In this document: one piece after another, positions 54,583-60,795 of the stretch | How positions within the stretch are numbered: the stretch's first letter is position 1 | Layout of the letters: each line of letters opens with the position of its first letter | Assembly: GCA_947474435.1 (NCBI GenBank) | Contig: CANJII010000021.1 | Location: forward strand, 1 to 60,795 | Length of the DNA stretch: 60,795 bases | Origin: Chitinophagaceae bacterium | GTDB lineage: Bacteria > Bacteroidota > Bacteroidia > Chitinophagales > UBA10324 | Direction: 5' to 3' | The notes under the pieces: generated by a model | Seen by the model: only the letters and a program-made list of their open reading frames with translations | Databases searched by the model: none | What the model was told of the DNA's origin: nothing | Translations under genes and position numbers: made by a program

Positions 54583-54655
54583 GCGGGAGTAGCTCAGTTG
54601 GTAGAGCATCAGCCTTCCAAGCTGAGGGTCGCGGGTTCGAGTCTCGTCTCCCGCT
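54583..54655 (+). tRNA. tRNA-Gly (TCC)
   Basis: Acceptor GCGGGAG/CTCCCGC, D arm GCTC/GAGC, anticodon stem CAGCC with loop TTCCAAG, T loop TTCGAGT. It follows a 137-base AT-rich spacer with no other feature. Confidence 0.95.
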
Positions 54656-54667
54656 CTAATTTTTTAA

Positions 54668-54740
54668 GCCAATGTAGCTCAGTTGGTAGAGCACATCCTT
54701 GGTAGGGATGAGGTCACCGGTTCGATTCTGGTCATTGGCT
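54668..54740 (+). tRNA. tRNA-Thr (GGT)
   Basis: Acceptor GCCAATG/CATTGGC, D arm GCTC/GAGC, anticodon stem CATCC/GGATG with loop TTGGTAG, T arm ACCGG/CTGGT with loop TTCGATT. 12 bases after tRNA-Gly. Confidence 0.95.
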
Positions 54741-54762
54741 CATCAGCGAGAAATCGGAAAAT

Positions 54763-54839
54763 GTTAATGTAGCTCAGTGGAAGAGCATACTTAGTTGAAA
54801 GATTAAGAAGGATTGCCGGTTCGAATCCGGTTATTAACG
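54763..54839 (+). ncRNA. tRNA-like element in the tuf leader with aberrant anticodon arm
   Basis: A fifth cloverleaf-like element lies between tRNA-Thr(GGT) and tuf. Intact parts: acceptor GTTAATG (54763-54769) with TATTAAC (54832-54838), D stem GCTC/GAGC (54772-54775 and 54783-54786) with GG in the loop, T stem GCCGG/CCGGT with loop TTCGAAT (54815-54831). Between D and T stems there are 28 bases instead of about 23. The best fold is CTTAGTT/GATTAAG around GAAA, or a five-pair stem with an eight-base loop TTGAAAGA, so there is no standard anticodon loop. The 3' end is GCAA, not CCA. It could be a decayed tRNA, a processing signal, or an EF-Tu-binding mimic. Confidence 0.65.
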
Positions 54840-54897
54840 CAAGGGTAAAACCTTATTAAATTTTTAAAACAATCACAACAATTTAAACAACACAAGC

Positions 54898-56085
54898 ATG
54901 GCAAAAGAAAAATTCGAACGGACCAAACCCCATGTTAACATCGGTACAATCGGGCATGTGGATCACGGTAAAACTACCTTGACTGCCGCTATCACGGAAG
55001 TATTAGCTAACAAAGGACTTGCTCAAAAGCGTTCATACGACTCAATTGACTCAGCACCTGAGGAAAAAGAGAGAGGTATTACTATTAATACAGCGCATGT
55101 TGAGTACGAAACGGCCAATCGCCACTATGCGCATGTGGATTGTCCTGGACACGCCGATTACATTAAGAACATGGTTACTGGTGCCGCCCAAATGGATGGT
55201 GCTATCATTGTAATTGCTGCTACTGATGGACCTATGGCTCAAACCCGTGAACACATTTTACTTGCCCGTCAGGTTGGTGTGCCTTCATTGGTTGTATTCT
55301 TAAATAAATGCGATTTAGTTGACGATCCGGAATTACTTGAATTAGTTGAGATGGAAGTTCGTGAATTGCTTAGCTTCTATAAATTCGATGGCGATAAAAT
55401 CAAAATCATTCGTGGTTCTGCTTTGAAAGCATTGAATAAAGATCCTGAAGGAATTAAAGCCATCGAAGATTTAATGGAAGCAGTTGATACTGAAATTCCA
55501 ATTCCTCCACGGGCCAAAGACAAGCCTTTCTTAATGCCGGTTGAAGATGTGTTCTCGATCACAGGTCGTGGAACCGTAGCTACAGGTCGTATTGAAAGAG
55601 GTTCAATTCACACAGGAGATCCTGTTGAAATTGTTGGTCTCATGGATGCTTCTTTAAAATCAACCGTTACTGGTGTTGAGATGTTTCGTAAAATTCTTGA
55701 CGATGGTGAAGCCGGCGATAATGTTGGTTTGCTTCTTCGTGGAGTTGAAAAGGATGACATTCGTCGTGGTATGGTTGTTTGCGCTCCGGGTTCTATTACT
55801 CCTCACACTGATTTCAAATGTGAAGTGTATGTTCTTTCAAAAGAAGAAGGTGGTCGTCATACTCCATTCTTTAACAAGTATCGTCCGCAGTTCTACATGA
55901 GAACTACTGATGTTACAGGAGAATGTGAATTACCGGCAGGAATTGAAATGGTTATGCCTGGCGATAATGTATCAATCATTGTTAAACTCATTACTCCGGT
56001 AGCTATGGAAAAAGGTCTTCGTTTCGCGATTCGTGAAGGAGGTCGTACTGTAGGTGCTGGTCAGGTGACTGAGGTTATTAAATAA
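54898..56085 (+). CDS. tuf: Elongation factor Tu
   Basis: GTPase that carries aminoacyl-tRNA to the ribosome, 395 residues. G1 [11 protein letters not shown] (about 18-28), switch [17 protein letters not shown]3 [12 protein letters not shown] (about 80-91), G4 NKCDLVDD (about 135-142) and G5 GSALKAL are all intact; the domain II and III beta barrels follow. It belongs to a transcript starting with the four tRNAs and the tRNA-like element. Codon use is strongly biased, as expected for one of the most abundant proteins. A 14-base-pair hairpin stands after it. Confidence 0.98.
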   Translation: MAKEKFERTKPHVNIGTIGHVDHGKTTLTAAITEVLANKGLAQKRSYDSIDSAPEEKERGITINTAHVEYETANRHYAHVDCPGHADYIKNMVTGAAQMDGAIIVIAATDGPMAQTREHILLARQVGVPSLVVFLNKCDLVDDPELLELVEMEVRELLSFYKFDGDKIKIIRGSALKALNKDPEGIKAIEDLMEAVDTEIPIPPRAKDKPFLMPVEDVFSITGRGTVATGRIERGSIHTGDPVEIVGLMDASLKSTVTGVEMFRKILDDGEAGDNVGLLLRGVEKDDIRRGMVVCAPGSITPHTDFKCEVYVLSKEEGGRHTPFFNKYRPQFYMRTTDVTGECELPAGIEMVMPGDNVSIIVKLITPVAMEKGLRFAIREGGRTVGAGQVTEVIK

Positions 56086-56106
56086 TAAAAAATTGAAGTT
56101 TAAATT

Positions 56107-56160
56107 TTCGGGTTTAAAGTTCGAAGTTCATCAAAGCTTCTTACTTTAAACCCGAAGGTT
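56107..56160 (+). terminator. Long hairpin between tuf and tRNA-Trp
   Basis: TTCGGGTTTAAAGT (56107-56120) pairs without mismatch with ACTTTAAACCCGAA (56143-56156), with GAAG/CTTC inside. The following GGTTTTAAT is only a weak T-run. It is either a partial terminator (attenuating secE-nusG-rplK relative to tuf) or an RNase III-type processing site. Confidence 0.55.
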
Positions 56161-56234
56161 TTAATGGGGAGTTGAAATTCCTGAAAAAATTTCTGTAAAA
56201 ACCAACTCATTAAAATTTACATTTGAACTCGAAT

Positions 56235-56307
56235 ACGGGTGTAGCTCAATTGGTAGAGTAGCGGTCTCCAAAACCGTTGGCTGGGAGTTCGAGTCTCTCC
56301 ACCCGTG
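56235..56307 (+). tRNA. tRNA-Trp (CCA)
   Basis: Acceptor ACGGGTG/CACCCGT, D arm GCTC with a GAGT partner, anticodon stem GCGGT/ACCGT with loop CTCCAAA, T loop TTCGAGT, discriminator G. Located between tuf and secE as is usual in this phylum. Confidence 0.95.
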
Positions 56308-56321
56308 CAAACTTTAACATC

Positions 56322-56513
56322 ATGAATAAAGTAAGTTTATACATTAAGGAATCATACTCTGAGTTAATGACTAAAGTGTCGTGGCCTACATGGGATGAGT
56401 TAACCAACAGTGCAATTGTAGTCGCAATTGCCTCACTCATTATGGCGTTATTAGTTTTTGGAATGGATAAAATTTCAACCATTGTTCTCGGAACATTTTA
56501 TAAAGCATTTTAA
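56322..56513 (+). CDS. secE: Protein translocase subunit SecE
   Basis: A 63-residue SecE with one transmembrane helix. The amphipathic segment SYSELMTKVSWPTWDELTNS is the conserved SecE signature, followed by AIVVAIASLIMALLVFGMDK. I choose the ATG at 56322; an in-frame frame running back to 56277 would overlap tRNA-Trp. The nusG ATG follows the SecE stop without a gap. Confidence 0.95.
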   Translation: MNKVSLYIKESYSELMTKVSWPTWDELTNSAIVVAIASLIMALLVFGMDKISTIVLGTFYKAF

Positions 56514-57077
56514 ATGACAACCATGACCGACGAAAAGAAGTGGTATGTGATGCGCGTAATCAGTGGCAAGGAGCGCAAAACAAAGGAATACATTGAAGGA
56601 GAAATCAATCGTTCTAAATGGACTGATGTAATTTCTCAGGTGTTGGTTCCGATGGAAAAAATTTATAAAATTAAGGACGGAAAAAAAATTATCAAGGAGC
56701 GGAATTTTTTTCCGGGATATATTTTAATGGAAGCAGATGAAACCCGTTTGACTGGTGAAATGCTTCAGACCATAAGAAACATAACAGGAGTTATAAATTT
56801 TTTAACCGGAAATAATAATAAACCACAAGCGCTTCGCAAACCTGAAGTAAACAGAATATTAGGTAAGGTGGATGAAATGCTTGGAGTTGGCGAAACAACC
56901 GCAGAACCATTTTTAGTGGGTGAAACAGTGAAAATTATTGACGGACCTTTCAACGACTTCATGGGATTGGTAGAAGAGGTGAATGAAGAGAAAAAGAAAT
57001 TGAAAGTAAATGTGAAAATCTTCGGGCGTAAAACTCCTGTTGAATTAAATTATGTGCAAGTAGAAAAACAAGTCTGA
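56514..57077 (+). CDS. nusG: Transcription termination/antitermination protein NusG
   Basis: A 187-residue NusG. The NGN domain (about 5-115) has [20 protein letters not shown] and [12 protein letters not shown]; the C-terminal KOW domain (about 135-185) has [20 protein letters not shown]. It couples RNA polymerase to the ribosome and Rho. Its ATG directly follows the secE stop; an ATG three codons later is a possible alternative. The 124-base gap to rplK holds a nested hairpin. Confidence 0.96.
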   Translation: MTTMTDEKKWYVMRVISGKERKTKEYIEGEINRSKWTDVISQVLVPMEKIYKIKDGKKIIKERNFFPGYILMEADETRLTGEMLQTIRNITGVINFLTGNNNKPQALRKPEVNRILGKVDEMLGVGETTAEPFLVGETVKIIDGPFNDFMGLVEEVNEEKKKLKVNVKIFGRKTPVELNYVQVEKQV

Positions 57078-57084
57078 TTATAAA

Positions 57085-57145
57085 GTTTGATTCGTCAGCT
57101 GAATTCCGAAAGGAGCTTCCTTCAGATGACTTGGCAGCTTCAAAC
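57085..57145 (+). promoter_or_regulatory. Nested hairpin in the rplK leader, candidate r-protein control element
   Basis: Three stacked stems: GTTTGA/TCAAAC (57085-57090 with 57140-57145), GTCA/TGAC (57094-57097 with 57127-57130) and CTGAA/TTCAG (57099-57103 with 57121-57125). They enclose a loop containing AAAGGAG. The asymmetric bulge on the 3' side (57131-57139) recalls binding sites of r-proteins such as L1 on their own mRNA, but the match is structural only. Confidence 0.45.
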
Positions 57146-57201
57146 AAAAAATCAGAAATCATTAATTTTTAATTTTAAAATCTTAAATCTCAAATCAGAA
57201 A

Positions 57202-57642
57202 ATGGCAAAAGAAATTGAAACATATGTAAAGCTGCAGGTGAAAGGCGGACAGGCAAATCCTGCTCCTCCAATCGGGCCGGCGCTTGGTGCGAAGGGTGTT
57301 AACATCATGGAGTTCTGCAAGCAGTTCAATGCTCGCACGCAGGATAAAATGGGAAAAGTTCTTCCGATTGTGTTAACCGTATACAAAGACAAAAGTTTTG
57401 ACTTTGTAATTAAAACACCTCCGGCTGCTGTACAGTTGCTTGAAGCAGCTAAAATTGAAAGTGGCAGTAAAGAATCAAACCGTAATAAAGTTGGAACTGT
57501 AAGTTGGGCGCAAGTTGAAGCAATTGCTAAAGATAAAATGCCTGACCTGAATTGTTTCACCATCGAATCAGCTATGAAAATGGTTGCGGGTACTGCCCGT
57601 AGCATGGGTGTGGTAGTGGATGGTAAAGCTCCATGGGCTTGA
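57202..57642 (+). CDS. rplK: Large ribosomal subunit protein uL11
   Basis: A 146-residue L11. The N-terminal domain has [20 protein letters not shown] and [18 protein letters not shown]; the C-terminal rRNA-binding domain ends with [18 protein letters not shown]. It sits at the GTPase-associated centre contacted by EF-Tu and EF-G. rplA, rplJ, rplL, rpoB and rpoC do not follow: a strong terminator ends the transcript 28 bases after its stop, and an rluD gene comes next. Confidence 0.97.
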   Translation: MAKEIETYVKLQVKGGQANPAPPIGPALGAKGVNIMEFCKQFNARTQDKMGKVLPIVLTVYKDKSFDFVIKTPPAAVQLLEAAKIESGSKESNRNKVGTVSWAQVEAIAKDKMPDLNCFTIESAMKMVAGTARSMGVVVDGKAPWA

Positions 57643-57670
57643 TCTGCTCAAAGTTTTAAATTTTAATGTT

Positions 57671-57704
57671 CAAAGCCCTCTTGTTTGAGGGCTTTGTTTT
57701 TTTT
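57671..57704 (+). terminator. Strong Rho-independent terminator after rplK
   Basis: Perfect ten-base arms CAAAGCCCTC/GAGGGCTTTG with a six-base loop, directly followed by eight T. Confidence 0.92.
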
Positions 57705-57744
57705 ATGCAATATTCATTGCAAAATAGTTTTAGAAAATAATAAA

Positions 57745-58797
57745 ATGATTGACGAAGAAATAAAAGAAGAGTTAACCGAAGAAGCAGAAGACGGTTTATA
57801 TGAGCATCATCGAATCATAGTTGACAAGGGACAAACTCCTTTGCGCATTGATAAATTTTTATTTAACCGAATAGTTAAAGTGAGTCGCAGCAGGATACAA
57901 CGCGCTGCCGATAGTGGTGGAGTGCTTGTGAATGGTGACTCAGTAAATTCAAATTACAGAGTGCGGCCCGATGATATTATAACCATCATGATGCCTGAAC
58001 CTAAAACGGAGTACGATGTAATTGCCGAAAATATTCCTTTGAATTTTATTTATGAAGATGATGATATTGCAATCGTAAATAAATCTCCGGGACTCGTGGT
58101 TCATCCCGGTGTAGGAAATTCATCGGGCACATTGGTGAATGGATTGTTGTATCATTTCAATCAATTGCCATCAGCAGCGGGTAATGAAGTTCGTCCGGGT
58201 TTGGTGCATCGTATTGATAAGGACACAAGCGGTTTGTTGGTGGTGGCGAAAAATGAATTCGCGTTAAACTTTCTGTCAAAACAATTTGCCGATCACACTA
58301 TTGACAGAAAATACATTGCTCTTGTGTGGGGAAATCTGAAAGAAGATGAAGGAACTGTTACCGGACACATTGGTCGTAACCTGAAAGACCGCAAGAAGAT
58401 GGATATTTTTCCTGAAGGCGATCATGGTAAAGATGCAACTACTCATTACAAAGTGATTGAGCGTTTTCATTACACCACATTAATTGAATGTAAATTGGAA
58501 ACAGGTCGCACACACCAGATTCGTGTGCACATGAAATCAATCGGACATCCGTTGTTTTATGATGAAACTTATGGCGGCAATAAAATTGTGCGTGGTACTA
58601 TTTATAAAAAGTACAAACAGTTTGTTGAGAATTGTTTTGAAGCATGCCCACGACAGGCACTTCATGCTGCATCACTTGGTTTTATTCATCCAACTACTTT
58701 GAAGCGTATTTTTTTCGAACTGGATTTGCCTGATGATATGAAGGACCTGGTTAATCGCTGGCGGAAATATTTTGTGGCAGTGAGCGCGAGGGACTAA
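57745..58797 (+). CDS. rluD: 23S rRNA pseudouridine synthase, RluD type
   Basis: A 350-residue pseudouridine synthase. An acidic N-terminus is followed by an S4 domain (about 30-90; LRIDKFLFNRIVKVSRSRIQ) and the catalytic domain with HRIDKDTSGLLVVAKNEF (about 151-168), whose aspartate is the nucleophile. ETGRTHQIRVHMKSIGHPLF and RQALHAASLGFIHP complete the family pattern. RluD-type enzymes modify helix 69 of 23S rRNA. I use the ATG at 57745; an upstream in-frame extension to 57685 runs into the rplK terminator. Confidence 0.92.
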   Translation: MIDEEIKEELTEEAEDGLYEHHRIIVDKGQTPLRIDKFLFNRIVKVSRSRIQRAADSGGVLVNGDSVNSNYRVRPDDIITIMMPEPKTEYDVIAENIPLNFIYEDDDIAIVNKSPGLVVHPGVGNSSGTLVNGLLYHFNQLPSAAGNEVRPGLVHRIDKDTSGLLVVAKNEFALNFLSKQFADHTIDRKYIALVWGNLKEDEGTVTGHIGRNLKDRKKMDIFPEGDHGKDATTHYKVIERFHYTTLIECKLETGRTHQIRVHMKSIGHPLFYDETYGGNKIVRGTIYKKYKQFVENCFEACPRQALHAASLGFIHPTTLKRIFFELDLPDDMKDLVNRWRKYFVAVSARD

Positions 58798-58902
58798 GAG
58801 ATTATGGATATTGTCTCAATATAAAGTTTTCATTATTTATAGTAGAAAATTTATTTAGCTGAAGGAAATATTTTCATTACCTACTTTTGAATAAAAAAAA
58901 TT

Positions 58903-59106
58903 ATGGACAACAACAAAACTGCTGCCTACATGGCAAACAAAATTTTACAGAGTTATTGTTTAACCATGGCAATGCTTGATGATTATTGCAAGCAAACTGC
59001 GGAAACCACCCGCGAACATCCGGAAAGCATAAAGAAAAGAATAATGGCTACCGGTGAAAAATTAAAAGCAAAATTGATAGAGGAAATTGCTGCATTGAAT
59101 CGGTAG
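58903..59106 (+). CDS. Small helical protein of unknown function
   Basis: A 67-residue protein, predicted mostly alpha-helical (YMANKILQSYCLTMAMLDDY; SIKKRIMATGEKLKAKLIEE). No signal peptide, membrane segment or family is recognised. The length, start codon with an A-rich leader, and ordinary codon use suggest a real gene, but support is modest. Confidence 0.55.
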   Translation: MDNNKTAAYMANKILQSYCLTMAMLDDYCKQTAETTREHPESIKKRIMATGEKLKAKLIEEIAALNR

Positions 59107-59196
59107 TATTATTTAAAAATAGCTGATTTAATAATTCAGATTAGGAAAAAATAAAGAGGAAAAAAGTTCACTACTCACAAGTTTTTTTTAAAACAA

Positions 59197-60795
59197 TCAG
59201 CCTTTAACAAAGTACATATCAATCAGTCCTTTGTTCTTCGCTTCAATTTTACCACGATGTTTGCAGGTGAATTTATCTTTTATTAATTCATAAGTGGCGC
59301 CTGAAATATTTACTTTTTCAATTTGACCGCTGCTTTCCATGCGCGATGCAGTGTTCACAGTATCGCCCCAGATATCGTAAGCGAATTTTTTTATTCCGAC
59401 AATTCCGGCTACTACTGTTCCGGTGTGAATACCTAATCTCAAATCAAAGTAGGGTGCGCCTTTTTTTATTCTTTCTTGTTTGTGAAATATTATGAATTGC
59501 TGCATTTCCAAACCAGCGCGTACCACATCTTCAGCGTGCGTTGCATTTGGCACGGGCAATCCGCCAACACACATGTAACTGTCGCCAATGGTTTTTATTT
59601 TTTCTATTCCGTGTTGGGTTATAATCCGGTCGAACTCGCTATAGCAATAATTTATTTCAGCCACCAATTCATCAGGTGTAAGTATTTCACTTGCCTGTGT
59701 AAAGTTTTTAAAATCAGTAAACATTACAGTTACTGAATCAAAACTTTTTGCTTTGGCTGTTCCGGTTGCTTTTAATTCTTCAGCGGTTTCTTCAGGTAAA
59801 ATGTTCAACAGTAATTCGTCGCTTCGTTTTTTTCCTTCTTTAATTTTATTCCGCTGGCGAAAAAATATTCCTGCAAAAATCAGCACCACTGCAAATCCGC
59901 CAATGAAACTGTTGCGTACAATTTTTTGTCGCCTGATTTCCTGCTCCTGAATTTTTTTATCCTTGGTGAGTAAATTAATTTCTGATTGTTTTTTATGAAT
60001 GTCGAAATCAAACTGAAGCGAACCGAGTTTTTTATCAGTATCAATATTGTAAAGTGTGTCCTTGGTACTTGTTAATAGCAATTGATAAGTAAAAGCATTT
60101 TTATAATCATTCAGTTTGTAATATGAATTTGCAAGACCTTCATAAATTGTTTTCAATTCGTAACTGGCCGAACTGATATCGAGTGAAATGGCTTCAGCAT
60201 TTTTATAATTTGTAACCGACTCTTTATAATTTCCTTCTTCCTGTTGTGCTTTCGCTAAACCCATTAATGACTGTGTCATGTACAACTTCGAATTGTTTTT
60301 TTGAGCCAGGGCAAATGCATCACTGTGATATTTCTCTGCAGTTTTATATTCTTTCCGGTTCAAATAAACCTTGCCGATATCATTCAAGGCATAAGGATAT
60401 GACTCGGTGCCTTCATATGATTTCAATGCCAGTTCAAAATAAAAAAGAGCTGAATCATTGTTTTGTTTGATCAAATAAATTTCACCAATACCAACTGTAA
60501 CTGTTCCCAGAATATCAGCATCACCCAGTTGTTTGCTGTAAGGCAAGGCTTTCATATAATAAATAAGTGCTTTATCAAGTGTTTGTCGTTTGTTTTGATA
60601 CACATTGCCGATATTTATTAAAGCAGTGGTAATTCTTAATGTGTTCTTTATTTCTTCAGCCAGAAAAAGTGATTGCAGATAATATTCAAGTGCCTTAACA
60701 TCCTCACTCTTAACAAAATAGACTGACCCGATGCTATTTGCAATATTCGATTCGCCGGTTTTATCGCCAATTGAATGAAAAATTTCTAGCGATTG
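59197..60795 (-). CDS. TPR-containing class III adenylate cyclase, N-terminus outside the window
   Basis: The frame is open to the right edge of the window, so the first part is missing; the GTG at 60603 is not the real start. The visible part has at least six tetratricopeptide repeats (for example YPYALNDIGKVYLNRKEYKT), a coiled-coil (EINLLTKDKKIQEQEIRRQK), one transmembrane helix (FIGGFAVVLIFAGIFF) and a C-terminal class III cyclase domain. Metal aspartates are in VTVMFTDFKNFT and GDSYMCVGGLP. The Lys in EKIKTIGD and the Asp in YDIWGDTVNTASRME favour ATP over GTP. It is likely a membrane sensor making cAMP. Confidence 0.9.
   Translation of the reverse strand, partial: QSLEIFHSIGDKTGESNIANSIGSVYFVKSEDVKALEYYLQSLFLAEEIKNTLRITTALINIGNVYQNKRQTLDKALIYYMKALPYSKQLGDADILGTVTVGIGEIYLIKQNNDSALFYFELALKSYEGTESYPYALNDIGKVYLNRKEYKTAEKYHSDAFALAQKNNSKLYMTQSLMGLAKAQQEEGNYKESVTNYKNAEAISLDISSASYELKTIYEGLANSYYKLNDYKNAFTYQLLLTSTKDTLYNIDTDKKLGSLQFDFDIHKKQSEINLLTKDKKIQEQEIRRQKIVRNSFIGGFAVVLIFAGIFFRQRNKIKEGKKRSDELLLNILPEETAEELKATGTAKAKSFDSVTVMFTDFKNFTQASEILTPDELVAEINYCYSEFDRIITQHGIEKIKTIGDSYMCVGGLPVPNATHAEDVVRAGLEMQQFIIFHKQERIKKGAPYFDLRLGIHTGTVVAGIVGIKKFAYDIWGDTVNTASRMESSGQIEKVNISGATYELIKDKFTCKHRGKIEAKNKGLIDMYFVKG

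Noticed and set aside
56277-56321. N-terminal extension of SecE
   Set aside because: It overlaps the 3' half of tRNA-Trp and adds residues not found in SecE.
57685-57744. Upstream extension of rluD
   Set aside because: It begins inside the rplK terminator and lacks similarity to RluD.

Overview
The window is a chromosomal segment of an AT-rich member of the Bacteroidota, most likely in the Chitinophagales/Sphingobacteriales range (inference). The evidence is a type IX secretion (T9SS) sorting domain on a giant secreted protein, several Bacteroidota-typical families (DUF3822, DUF2851, DUF4412, GH92), promoters of the TTTG-N19-TAnnTTTG type, almost no Shine-Dalgarno (SD) sequences except a very strong one before rpsU, and the conserved block rpsU - recombinase - hpf - tRNA Thr/Tyr/Gly/Thr - tuf - tRNA-Trp - secE - nusG - rplK. 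There is no phage, insertion sequence, CRISPR array or obvious island. The region is mostly housekeeping genes with a few decaying genes.

Layout. 1-9.3 kb: end of a TolC-like protein, rnr, a membrane protein, hutI, aroC, a CrtC/AttH-like lipoprotein, and the overlapping operon DUF3822-rsmD-coaD. 9.4-14.5 kb: ECF sigma factor with a small membrane protein, etfB-etfA-bifunctional nuclease, arfB, an ACC deaminase/D-cysteine desulfhydrase relative. 14.5-27 kb (mostly minus strand): DUF4412 protein, enoyl-CoA hydratase, ComEC-like channel, beta-carbonic anhydrase, S4 protein, an alpha/beta-hydrolase without its nucleophile, an amino-acid permease, a broken PH-domain gene, a seven-haem cytochrome with TPRs, OsmC, PspC, DUF2851. 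27-41.8 kb: TMEM175-like channel, pyk, two acyltransferases, GH92 glycosidase, a frameshifted secreted protein, glycosylasparaginase, nucleoside transporter, TolB-like propeller, LamG and TPR lipoproteins.

41.9-52.2 kb: thrS-infC (infC starts at AUA), a sensor-less histidine kinase with a receiver-only partner, a MATE transporter, tRNA-His, a second lone receiver, a T9SS-exported lectin/Ig/FN3 protein, a membrane protein and a left-handed beta-helix transferase. 52.6-58.8 kb: the translation/transcription block, ending in a strong terminator directly after rplK, then rluD. The window ends inside a TPR adenylate cyclase on the minus strand.

The most unusual signals lie in the translation block. 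A fifth, cloverleaf-like element sits directly in the tuf leader; it keeps acceptor, D and T arms but has an aberrant anticodon arm. infC has no AUG/GUG/UUG start that would give a full-length protein. Two normally long ribosomal operons (thrS-infC-rpmI-rplT and secE-nusG-rplK-rplA-rplJL-rpoBC) both stop early, each at a terminator hairpin. The nusG-rplK gap holds a long nested hairpin. rpsU shows the SD/promoter arrangement expected for bS21 feedback control.
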